A stretch of 35,740 nt of DNA from Bacillota bacterium (GTDB lineage: Bacteria > Bacillota > Limnochordia > DTU087): positions 1 to 35,740 of the forward strand of contig JAAZMF010000146.1 in NCBI GenBank assembly GCA_012798955.1, written 5' to 3'. The translations under genes were made by a program, and so were the position numbers. Under the pieces are notes generated by a model. It was not told the origin of the DNA. It worked only from the letters and a program-made list of their open reading frames with translations, and ran no database searches. Shown here piece by piece: positions 8,073 through 15,263 of the stretch. The first letter of the stretch is position 1. Each line of letters begins with the position of its first letter.

Positions 8073-8810
8073 ATGATGGAAGAACCGATTATCGAATTTC
8101 AGAACGTAAACAAGTATTTTGGAGATTTTCAAGTATTATGTGACATAAGTGAACAGGTTCATAAAGGGGAAGTCGTAGTAGTGATCGGACCTAGTGGTTC
8201 GGGCAAGAGTACTTTTCTGCGCTGTATGAACAGACTAGAGGAAATCCACTCTGGTCGGGTCATCGTCGACGGGGTGGACATTTTCTCACCCAGCACTGAT
8301 ATCAACAAAGTTCGCACCGAAATCGGGATGGTGTTTCAGCAGTTCAATCTATATCCCCACATGTCCGTCTTGGATAATATCACCCTAGCCCCCCGCAAAG
8401 TGCGTGACTTACCTAAAGCCGAGGCTGAGATCATCGCCAAGGAGCTTCTTAGCAAGGTAGGGTTGCTAGACAAGGCTTGCAGTTTCCCCAACCAGCTATC
8501 AGGTGGACAGCAACAACGGGTTGCCATAGCCCGGGGTTTGGCTATGCATCCTAAGATTATGCTGTTTGATGAACCTACCTCCGCCCTTGACCCTGAGATG
8601 ATTAAAGAAGTGCTCGACGTCATGAAGGAGCTCGCTAGGGAAGGCATGACAATGGTAGTAGTCACCCACGAAATGGGATTTGCCCGAGAAGTCGCCGATC
8701 GGATTCTGTTCATGGATGAAGGGCGGATTGTGGAACAGGGGACTCCAGGGCATTTTTTTACTGCTCCGGTGGAGGAGCGTACCCGGGCTTTTCTTAGGCA
8801 AATTCTGTAA
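8073..8810 (+). CDS. Amino-acid-type ABC transporter ATP-binding protein (GlnQ family)
   Basis: This 245-residue ATPase would power uptake of a polar amino acid. Motifs are intact: Walker [11 protein letters not shown]-loop [12 protein letters not shown], signature [16 protein letters not shown], Walker [13 protein letters not shown] and the switch histidine in [11 protein letters not shown]. The [12 protein letters not shown] and LAPRKV segments are typical of the GlnQ/HisP polar amino acid family. The ATG at 8073 has AGGAAGG (8058-8064) eight bases upstream; a GTG at 8067 is too close to it. No permease or binding protein is nearby, so it must partner with subunits encoded elsewhere or be an orphan. 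About 80 bases downstream begins exbB. Confidence 0.93.
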   Translation: MMEEPIIEFQNVNKYFGDFQVLCDISEQVHKGEVVVVIGPSGSGKSTFLRCMNRLEEIHSGRVIVDGVDIFSPSTDINKVRTEIGMVFQQFNLYPHMSVLDNITLAPRKVRDLPKAEAEIIAKELLSKVGLLDKACSFPNQLSGGQQQRVAIARGLAMHPKIMLFDEPTSALDPEMIKEVLDVMKELAREGMTMVVVTHEMGFAREVADRILFMDEGRIVEQGTPGHFFTAPVEERTRAFLRQIL

Positions 8811-8889
8811 AAGCAATCTAGGCAGGATATGGTAGAAAGCTGTCGAATAATCTTATCCAATATGCGCTGATGGGGTGGAGGTAGATAAT

Positions 8890-9504
8890 GTGCTTGATAT
8901 GATAATCCGGGGCGGGCCGGTGATGATCCCGTTATTGCTCTGTTCTGTTTTGATGTTGGCTGTCTGTTTAGAAAGGTTGTTTTACTTATGGCGGAGTCGT
9001 ATTGATACCGAGGATCTTATGGATGACATCAAGTTGGCGTTGCAGCAAGGCAAGATCCTGGAAGCAATGCAGATCTCTAAAAAAGCCAGAGGACCCGTGG
9101 CAGCTGTTTTGGCCGCCGGTATCGCCCACTATGACAAAGATAAGGAACATATTCGCGAACGCTTAGAAGAAGTTGCCCATGAGGAAGTATTTAGGATGGA
9201 AAGACGTCTGGGTATGCTGGACGTGCTAGTAACCATTGCTCCTTTGCTGGGGCTACTAGGTACTGTGACAGGTATCATCAAGAGCTTTCAGGTCATCACC
9301 GCCGTAGGAGGAATGGATGATCCTTTAGCCCTTAGTGGAGGCATTGCAGAGGCTTTAGTCACCACGGCTGTGGGGTTGATTATCGCCATCCCCGGTATGC
9401 TCGTTTACTCTTACTTGACTAGTTTGATTGATCGCTTAGTGGTGGATATCAATAAGCGTTCATCGGAGCTTTTAGTTATCTTGGAGACGAGGGGTGACGT
9501 TTGA
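8890..9504 (+). CDS. exbB: ExbB/TolQ/MotA family proton channel protein
   Basis: ExbB forms the pentameric inner-membrane channel that, with ExbD, couples the proton gradient to TonB. The 204-residue protein has an N-terminal membrane segment (GGPVMIPLLLCSVLMLAVCLER), a long cytoplasmic part, then two conserved segments: TIAPLLGLLGTVTGIIKSFQ, and GIAEALVTTAVGLIIAIPGML. These are the core ExbB/TolQ motifs. I chose the GTG at 8890 because GGAGGT (8877-8882) lies seven bases before it; a GTG at 8875 would overlap that site. The stop codon overlaps the start of exbD (ATG 9504 in TGATG). Confidence 0.93.
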   Translation: MLDMIIRGGPVMIPLLLCSVLMLAVCLERLFYLWRSRIDTEDLMDDIKLALQQGKILEAMQISKKARGPVAAVLAAGIAHYDKDKEHIRERLEEVAHEEVFRMERRLGMLDVLVTIAPLLGLLGTVTGIIKSFQVITAVGGMDDPLALSGGIAEALVTTAVGLIIAIPGMLVYSYLTSLIDRLVVDINKRSSELLVILETRGDV

Positions 9505-9917
9505 TGCTGGTGCAGCGTCGTCCACCGAGAAAGCCAAACGTTCAGATTGTGCCCTTGATCGATGTGATTTTCTTTATCCTGGTCTTCTTTATGCTTTTTA
9601 CAACCTTTCGAACGCATCCGGCTGGGCTGAATTTGGAGTTGCCTAAATCTGTTACTTCAGATAAGTCGACACCAACACAAGTAGTGATTTCTATATCGGC
9701 CGATGGCAGGATGTTTCTAGGTGAACGACAGGTCAACTCCGCTAGCCTCAAGGCAGAGATCGGTCAGAGCATCAAGAAAAGGCCTGATCTGTTCGTAGTG
9801 ATTAAGGCTGATAAGAACACAAAGTATGACTATGTAGTACAGGCCATGGATGATGTGCGGCAAGTAGGGGGATATCGCTTTGGTCTGGCAGTGCGCCCCC
9901 GGGATGCCACTAATTGA
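9504..9917 (+). CDS. exbD: ExbD/TolR family biopolymer transport protein
   Basis: The 137-residue partner of ExbB has a single membrane helix, PLIDVIFFILVFFMLFTTF, whose Asp20 corresponds to the proton-carrying aspartate of E. coli ExbD (Asp25), followed by a periplasmic domain ending in VRQVGGYRFGLAV, typical of the family. It starts at an ATG that shares one base with the exbB stop; GAGGGGTG lies eight bases upstream. A perfect eight-pair hairpin spans its stop codon just before the tonB ribosome site. Confidence 0.93.
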   Translation: MLVQRRPPRKPNVQIVPLIDVIFFILVFFMLFTTFRTHPAGLNLELPKSVTSDKSTPTQVVISISADGRMFLGERQVNSASLKAEIGQSIKKRPDLFVVIKADKNTKYDYVVQAMDDVRQVGGYRFGLAVRPRDATN

Positions 9918-9924
9918 GTGGCAT
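9904..9924 (+). other. Perfect hairpin across the exbD stop codon
   Basis: ATGCCACT (9904-9911), loop AATTG, AGTGGCAT (9917-9924) pair over all eight positions. No T-run follows, so it is not a normal terminator; it may affect mRNA stability or the ratio of ExbD to TonB. Confidence 0.55.
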
Positions 9925-9947
9925 GAGGGAGGGGGAGGTGGTTTGGA

Positions 9948-10886
9948 TTGTATATGACAGATGAATCAGAGAGATCTTTAGGTGCTTTTATCTTGGTCTC
10001 ACTGATCCTCCATGCTTTGGTTATATTTTTGTACCCTGAATGGAAGATTGCCGCCGGGCCAGGTATGTTAATGGCAGGTAACGGCGGTATCGTCACTCTC
10101 GTGCCTTTAGAGCCTCAGCGACCCTCACCCCAGGCAAGAGTCACTAGGCAACCTGCCCAAGGCGCTGTAGGGGAGACGAAATCAACAACGGAGACAAAGG
10201 AGCCCACACCAAAGCCAGAGCCTGAGGCTAAGGCCGAGATCAAGCAAGAAGCACCTCCGGTATCCGCTCCTGAGCCCGTAAAAGAAGAGGCGCCACCATC
10301 GGTACCTAGCCAAGAAGTAGCCGCTAAGCCAGAGCCTGAAGCCGGGGAGGCTCCGCGACCAGTGGAGACTAAGGACCTAAATGTGATGGAGCCAGGGCAG
10401 GATCATGACACCCTGTTAACCAGCGATCATGGACAAGAGGTTGCTGTGTCAGGGGGGGGTTCTGTGGAGAAACCCATGGGTGGTACAGAGGTTGATTCTA
10501 CAAATCGCGAGACTGCACCGCCACCGAAACCAGAGCCACCACCGCCACCGCCATTGCCAGCGGCAGGTAGTGTAGTGGTGGGAGGTGGCAGAGTCCAGTA
10601 TCCGAAAAACGCGATCAATGAGGGAGCAGCCGGTGAAGTAAAGTTGGAGGTACACGTTCCCAAGGGCTCTACCAAAGCCAGTCATATTACTATTAAGGAC
10701 TCATCGGGTATACAAAATTTAGACCAAGTGGCCCGACTTACGGTGCAGAACGGTTGGACTATGGAGCCACTTCTAGAAGACTATATACTATCGGTGACCG
10801 TGGTGTTCAGTGGTCCACCTAGATTTGAAGTGGGGATCCTGTATGACGGCATTAGATATGCCAGGGATGTGGAAACAGGCAACTGA
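9948..10886 (+). CDS. tonB: Energy transducer TonB
   Basis: TonB carries energy from ExbB-ExbD across the periplasm to outer-membrane receptors. The 312-residue product has an N-terminal membrane anchor (about residues 11-30, GAFILVSLILHALVIFLYPEW), a long Pro/Glu/Lys-rich spacer from about residue 55 to 205 (repeated PKPEPE, PPPPPLP), and a C-terminal domain starting GGRVQYPKNAINEGAAGEVKL, the usual yP..A...g..G.v.v pattern of TonB. The C-terminus extends about 30 residues past the usual domain end. Start TTG 9948 has GGAGGT (9934-9939) eight bases upstream; an ATG two codons later is a possible alternative. No TonB-dependent receptor is in the window, but the presence of this triad argues for an outer membrane. 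Confidence 0.92.
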   Translation: MYMTDESERSLGAFILVSLILHALVIFLYPEWKIAAGPGMLMAGNGGIVTLVPLEPQRPSPQARVTRQPAQGAVGETKSTTETKEPTPKPEPEAKAEIKQEAPPVSAPEPVKEEAPPSVPSQEVAAKPEPEAGEAPRPVETKDLNVMEPGQDHDTLLTSDHGQEVAVSGGGSVEKPMGGTEVDSTNRETAPPPKPEPPPPPPLPAAGSVVVGGGRVQYPKNAINEGAAGEVKLEVHVPKGSTKASHITIKDSSGIQNLDQVARLTVQNGWTMEPLLEDYILSVTVVFSGPPRFEVGILYDGIRYARDVETGN

Positions 10887-10892
10887 TCTTAA

Positions 10893-10920
10893 GCTTACCA
10901 GGGTTATTCCAAAGGTAAGC
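10893..10920 (+). other. Hairpin between tonB and the secreted protein gene
   Basis: GCTTACC (10893-10899) and GGTAAGC (10914-10920) form seven perfect pairs around a 14-base loop. It lacks a T-run; possible mRNA processing or stability element. Confidence 0.4.
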
Positions 10921-10957
10921 AAAGTGATCATGGAGTGAGTAGGGAGGCTGGTGGTTG

Positions 10958-12994
10958 ATGCGGCATCGGGTGATGGTAGGTTTTGTTTTGATCCTAGCCT
11001 TGACTGTTATGCCAAGTGGGGCTTGGGCCAGTACACAGAATGGATTAGGCAGTAATGTAATAATTGCCAACGAATATATAGCAATTATTGTGAACGCGGG
11101 GGCGGAGAACACAGGTAGGTTTTCCATCACCACCACCGGTGGTGATCCGGACCGAATTGGGGACGAGAACAAGCCACTGGTTTATGGTATGGCTGATCCT
11201 TGGACCTCCTATACGACTATCAGGGTAGATGGGGAGGATTTTGTCTTTGGTGGACGTACCCAAACTTCGGCGGGGCGCAAGGGGCCCTTTGGCAAGATGA
11301 TAATGGGACCCCAGACTGCCGAAGACAACATGATCCGGACTATCTGTCAGGTTGGGCCCATCGAAGCCGAACAGATACTTAGTTTCACTAGAAGTAGCAC
11401 TACGGGCCTTAAAGATACCGCCCGTATAGCTTACAAGTTGACTAACGTAGACGCTGCTCCCCACCAAGTTGAGATGCGATTAATGCTAGATACGATGCTT
11501 GGGTCCAATGATGGGGCCCCCTTTCGGGTGAAAGAACGATCGATCACTACCGATACGCTTTTTAGAAAGGCCGATATGCCAGATTTCTGGCAGGCCTTTG
11601 ACTCTTTAGCAGATCCCAAGGTGATGTCCCAGGGTACACTGCAGGGTCCAGGGGTTACTGCCCCCGATCGAGTCTACTTTTCCAATTGGGGAGTCCTAGC
11701 TGAGAGCATTTGGGATTTTGATTTCGAACCCGATCGCATATTTCTACGTAAAGGCGAGTTCGAGCTGGACTCAGCTATCGCCATGTTCTGGGAACCTAGG
11801 CTACTTCAGCCAGGTGAAAGTGTTACTTGGGTTACCTACTATGGTCTAGGTGGCATTACAATTGCACCAGGAAAGCTATCTTTGGGTGTGACATCTCCAG
11901 CGATAGTGACCCAATCTAGGGAGGGGCGCACACGCTTTCCAGTAGTGGCTTACCTGGAAAATACAGGCGAAGGCGAGGCTAGGGACGTAAGGGCCGCTAT
12001 TCAGCTTCCCCAGGGACTGACGCTAGCGGCAGGCGAAGAAGCAGTAGCTCGGATAGGTAATCTACCAGTAGGAGGTTCTGTCCAGCTTGCGTGGCAGCTA
12101 GAGGTGGAAGAGCGAGCCCGGGGTGAGCTAAGTTACCAAGTGCGGGTAGAAGCCGCCAATAGTGAGCCTAACCAAGTTAGACGTCAAGTGCAGGTAGTGA
12201 ATCCTGCTAGATTGGAGACGGAGGTCGTAGGGCCTCCCCGGTTAATGGTGGAGGAAGGTTGTCTACAGCCTGTACCATTTGCTGTGCGAGCAACTATCCG
12301 TAATGTCGGAGAGATGGACGCGCCTTGGGTGCAGGCAGAATGGCAGGCTCCGTTAGGGCTACAGCTTGCTCCAGGCGAAAGTCGCATTAAGTTAGCAGGT
12401 GATATTCCGCCTAATACTACAGAGGTCCTTCAGTGGTTTATCACACCCACCGATGTTGCCAGTGATAACTTGCCCTATTCGGTGCGGGTGGAATCTGGGG
12501 CTACTGACCCCCAGGTGGTAAATAGGTTTATCAGCGTTCCGCAGCTACCGCAGGTGGTTTCCTTAATAGCAGAAGACCGAAGTGCCTTGGTCTCTTTAGA
12601 TGAGCCTTACAAGGTCATGGTACAAGGGTATAACCTACGGAACGTAAGAGAGACAGAGTTGGTTTTGCGATATCCAGTTGGATTACTGCGGGTTGTCGGT
12701 GGTCGTTTGGGAATTGAACCGGGGCAGGTATTTGCACCTTACATGGAGCGCACAGGGGTCAGGGTGCCAATGCAGGTGGAGGTTGATGCTGATCTTGGCT
12801 TAGTATGGGTACGGATTACCCATCCTCCAGAAACAGAGGTAGACCGATTGACTGGCAGCTTATGTGCCATCCGTCTGATGGGTACTGAGGTGGGTCAAGG
12901 GAGGATCTACTTGGATTCAGCTCGTTTTACAACTACTGGCGGCCAAGTGCTAGAGTTAGGAGCAGTCGAATTACCTATTAGTGTTGCAAGATAG
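10958..12994 (+). CDS. Large secreted protein with CARDB-like repeats and a cohesin-like C-terminal domain
   Basis: I do not recognise a named gene. The 678-residue protein has a signal peptide (about residues 1-25, ending GAWA), then a roughly 300-residue module with conserved-looking blocks ANEYIAIIVNAG, GRFSITTTGGDP, MLDTMLGSNDGAPFRV, DRVYFSNWG and YYGLGG. Residues from about 320 to 530 form two or more Ig-like CARDB-type repeats (VVAYLENTGEGEARDVRAAI, VRATIRNVGEMDAPWVQAEW). The last 130 residues resemble cohesin or bacterial Ig folds (VMVQGYNLRNVRETELVLRYP, IYLDSARFTTTGG). No catalytic motif is evident; a surface or periplasmic adhesive or structural role is plausible. AGGGAGG (10941-10947) serves the ATG at 10958 or an adjacent in-frame TTG at 10955. 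It lies between tonB and an SLH envelope protein, suggesting an envelope role. Confidence 0.75.
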   Translation: MRHRVMVGFVLILALTVMPSGAWASTQNGLGSNVIIANEYIAIIVNAGAENTGRFSITTTGGDPDRIGDENKPLVYGMADPWTSYTTIRVDGEDFVFGGRTQTSAGRKGPFGKMIMGPQTAEDNMIRTICQVGPIEAEQILSFTRSSTTGLKDTARIAYKLTNVDAAPHQVEMRLMLDTMLGSNDGAPFRVKERSITTDTLFRKADMPDFWQAFDSLADPKVMSQGTLQGPGVTAPDRVYFSNWGVLAESIWDFDFEPDRIFLRKGEFELDSAIAMFWEPRLLQPGESVTWVTYYGLGGITIAPGKLSLGVTSPAIVTQSREGRTRFPVVAYLENTGEGEARDVRAAIQLPQGLTLAAGEEAVARIGNLPVGGSVQLAWQLEVEERARGELSYQVRVEAANSEPNQVRRQVQVVNPARLETEVVGPPRLMVEEGCLQPVPFAVRATIRNVGEMDAPWVQAEWQAPLGLQLAPGESRIKLAGDIPPNTTEVLQWFITPTDVASDNLPYSVRVESGATDPQVVNRFISVPQLPQVVSLIAEDRSALVSLDEPYKVMVQGYNLRNVRETELVLRYPVGLLRVVGGRLGIEPGQVFAPYMERTGVRVPMQVEVDADLGLVWVRITHPPETEVDRLTGSLCAIRLMGTEVGQGRIYLDSARFTTTGGQVLELGAVELPISVAR

Positions 12995-13060
12995 GCTGTT
13001 AATCTAGATAGTTAGGCTAGAAGGGCTTTTAGGGGACGAATCGATAGGGGGCGGGAGAAT

Positions 13061-14602
13061 ATGCTGAGAAAGCTATTGGGCAAATCAGGGATATTGGCAA
13101 TGGTTGTGGTTTTGGTACTAGGTGGGCAGGTGGTTTTGGGTGCTGAAGTTAAGATTGCAGATGTTCCCGAGAGTCACTGGGCCTACCAAGGGGTAAAAAA
13201 GCTAGTTCAAGAAGGCTATATGGGTGTATTTGAGGACGGAACATTTCAAGGTCAAAGACCCGTTGATCGATATACTCTGGCATCGGTAGTAGGCACAATG
13301 CTATTGGAGATCGAGAAAGGCCAGCTAGGGGTTACCCAAGCAGACCTTGAGCTATTGCGGAAACTCTCTACAGAGTTTCGAGATGAATTGGTGCGTTGGT
13401 ACAACGAAAGTGAGCAGCTCCGTACTACCGTAGCCGATACTCAAAAACGGGTACAGGTTATGGATGATACCATCACCAGAGTAATTGATACCATGGAACA
13501 AGAGGATGCTGCTACACGCAAAGCCATGCAGGAACAGGTTACGTTGATCCTGGAGGAGATTGCCCGCACAAAGACTGAGCTAACTGCAGCCGATGCGGCC
13601 ATCGGCGAACGCATCACCACCGCTGAGCAAGAGCTTGCAGCTCAAGGGGCACAGATTAAGTCAACAGAAATAGCCTTGGCAGAAACAAGTGCGGCAGTAG
13701 AAGGAAACACTGCTGTCATCAAGGAACATACCCGGTGGCTAGCCTTACAGGGTGAATCTCTTAATGCTCTAGAAGATGCAGTAGGTGTCAAGGTGCAGAG
13801 CAGGTTTGCCGAAAGGGAGGCAGCCTTAAGTCTGCTTCAGTCGGATCTAGAAGCAAGGGATGAAGAGCTTGAAGCTGAACTTCGGCAAGTTGAGACTGAT
13901 CTGGCCCATGCAACTGCCCAGATATTAGAGGTTGAATCTAAGCTAGGTGATTGGCAGAAGGCTAGCACCCAAAGAGATGGAGAGCTCCGTATCCGGGTAG
14001 AAGGGCTAGAAGCAGGAGTAAACGAACTAAGCCAAGCACTAAAAACGGAACAAGTGACAGTAGATGACCTTTCCAAGGATATTGAAACGTTGCAGGAACA
14101 GTTAGCTAGGCAGGCCGAAGCTATGGCTGCCGCCGATGGCCAACTCATGAAGGATGTTAATACCCTACGACAGGATCTAGTTCGAAGTCTAGAGGCAGTG
14201 CAGGTGGATCCGGTGAACATTAGCGACAGAATCGTTGCTTTAGATAAACGGACAGCTATTTTGCAGCAAGGGACTGCCACAGATAGCAAGGATCTAGCTG
14301 ACTTGAAAGGCTTTGTAGGCGAGTTGCATGATGAGTTCGTCGTACTAAGTGATCGGCTCGTAGCAACCGAAGAGAAACTATCTGCCATGGATGAGCAGGT
14401 TACTACACAATCATCCTCTCAGTTAAGTGCCTCCTTGATGAGGGAAAAGCGCCTAGAACGACAGGTACAGGAGCTTCAAGAGGAATTTGACAGCTATCGG
14501 AAACAGGCAGAAAAAGATAACAAGAGCCTGAAGGGCGCTAGCAATATTGCAACCATCGCCGCAGTAATAGCCCTAATCGTAGCGGTAGTGGTCAACAACT
14601 AG
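13061..14602 (+). CDS. SLH-domain coiled-coil envelope protein, Omp-alpha-like
   Basis: The 513-residue protein has a signal peptide (about residues 1-28), one S-layer homology domain (about 30-85: IADVPESHWAYQGVKKLV, GVFEDGTFQGQRPVDRYTLASVV), then some 400 residues of heptad-rich, Glu/Gln/Ala-rich sequence predicted as a rod-like coiled coil, and a final hydrophobic helix at about 493-511 (IATIAAVIALIVAVVV). This order matches Omp-alpha of Thermotoga, a periplasm-spanning spacer whose SLH domain binds the cell wall while its C-terminus sits in the outer membrane. In contrast OmpM proteins end in a beta barrel, for which there is no room here. Inference: it tethers the outer membrane to peptidoglycan. 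No paralogue is adjacent. Confidence 0.8.
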   Translation: MLRKLLGKSGILAMVVVLVLGGQVVLGAEVKIADVPESHWAYQGVKKLVQEGYMGVFEDGTFQGQRPVDRYTLASVVGTMLLEIEKGQLGVTQADLELLRKLSTEFRDELVRWYNESEQLRTTVADTQKRVQVMDDTITRVIDTMEQEDAATRKAMQEQVTLILEEIARTKTELTAADAAIGERITTAEQELAAQGAQIKSTEIALAETSAAVEGNTAVIKEHTRWLALQGESLNALEDAVGVKVQSRFAEREAALSLLQSDLEARDEELEAELRQVETDLAHATAQILEVESKLGDWQKASTQRDGELRIRVEGLEAGVNELSQALKTEQVTVDDLSKDIETLQEQLARQAEAMAAADGQLMKDVNTLRQDLVRSLEAVQVDPVNISDRIVALDKRTAILQQGTATDSKDLADLKGFVGELHDEFVVLSDRLVATEEKLSAMDEQVTTQSSSQLSASLMREKRLERQVQELQEEFDSYRKQAEKDNKSLKGASNIATIAAVIALIVAVVVNN

Positions 14603-14660
14603 TCGGAAGCTAGTGACGCCAGTGATTGCATACTACCGCTTTGAGCCATAGGATAAAGGA

Positions 14661-14713
14661 AAACCGCGAGGGCACCCATCCCGGTGGATAGGATGTGAGT
14701 GCGCTCGCGGTTT
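14661..14713. terminator. Long bidirectional terminator hairpin
   Basis: AAACCGCGAG (14661-14670) pairs perfectly with CTCGCGGTTT (14704-14713); inside, GCAC/GTGC and CATCC/GGATG add nine further pairs after a mismatch and small bulges. It sits between two convergent genes, with TTT on the plus side and TTTTCCTTT on the minus side. Confidence 0.8.
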
Positions 14714-14745
14714 AGCTTTACTAGAAGAACATATTGTCTAGACGA

Positions 14746-14916
14746 TTAGTGCGGATGACTCCCTTGACCTAGAAAGAGCTTTACATAGGCCCTGTCCCGT
14801 TCACGATCAATCTGTCTTTGCTGGACCGATTGGCGATGTACCCTTTCAGCTACCTTGGCTTTTTCCTGTTCCTGAACCTTAATATCGATTTCCCAGTTGC
14901 CTACAGTAATAATCAT
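14746..14916 (-). CDS. Small uncharacterised protein (56 residues)
   Basis: I do not recognise this protein. It begins MIITVGNWEIDIKVQ, a possible beta hairpin, followed by a highly charged helix rich in Glu, Arg, Gln and Lys (about residues 16-48) and a short tail. No signal peptide, membrane segment or cysteine is present. Its expression signals make it credible: AAGGAG (complement of 14925-14930) eight bases before the ATG at 14916, a minus-strand promoter with a perfect TTGACA, and the bidirectional terminator just past its stop. An in-frame ATG at 14934 would lie upstream of the ribosome site and is less likely. Charged helical proteins of this size include regulators and chaperone-like proteins, but no function is claimed. 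Confidence 0.65.
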   Translation of the reverse strand: MIITVGNWEIDIKVQEQEKAKVAERVHRQSVQQRQIDRERDRAYVKLFLGQGSHPH

Positions 14917-15004
14917 GGGGGTCACTCCTTTCATATGTGTTTAAGACTAGTCTAAACTCCAACTAATCGAGACTGTATTCTGTATACACACCAACTTCAT
15001 CTTT

Positions 15005-15033
15005 AATGTACCATCGATTCCTTGTTTTGTCAA
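15005..15033 (-). promoter_or_regulatory. Vegetative-type promoter of the 56-residue gene
   Basis: On the minus strand TTGACA (15033-15028), 17 bases, TACATT (15010-15005; four of six matches to TATAAT). It would give a leader of about 80 bases. Confidence 0.55.
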
Positions 15034-15048
15034 CCGCGTAAAACGCGG
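15034..15048. repeat. Inverted repeat abutting the -35 box
   Basis: CCGCGT (15034-15039) and ACGCGG (15043-15048) with an AAA centre. It touches the upstream edge of the TTGACA element and could be an operator or activator site for the 56-residue gene. Confidence 0.45.
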
Positions 15049-15150
15049 GAATTTCCAAGATGTTGTCTCCGTTTAGCATGATAGCAACCTCTTTTTTCTA
15101 GCCAAAGACGCCGGGGGATGTAAGTGTTTCTTCTAGGCATGTACGGAGTG

Positions 15151-15188
15151 TTACGAGAAGTTAGCATTTTGGTAACAAACGGTTAACA
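15151..15188 (+). promoter_or_regulatory. PhoP-box-like tandem array upstream of pst
   Basis: TTAGCA (15161), GTAACA (15172) and TTAACA (15183) start exactly 11 bases apart, and a weaker TTACGA (15151) lies 10 bases before them. Tandem TTAACA-type hexamers with about 11-base periodicity are the PhoP binding pattern at Bacillus phosphate-starvation promoters. A TAGGAT at 15198-15203 could be the -10 element. The array precedes pstC and contains no other feature. The rest of the gap from the 56-residue gene (14917) to pstC holds that gene's promoter and inverted repeat; I see no other gene there. Confidence 0.6.
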
Positions 15189-15263
15189 GGCAAGTGATAG
15201 GATTAGTTCTAGAGGCACGTCTACGAAACGACTCCTTGGAGAGGGGGGCATTGCGGTACCCAG

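Noticed and set aside
10427-10685. Minus-strand Gly/Trp/Arg-rich frames opposite tonB
   Set aside because: They are the complement of the proline-rich TonB spacer and have low-complexity composition.
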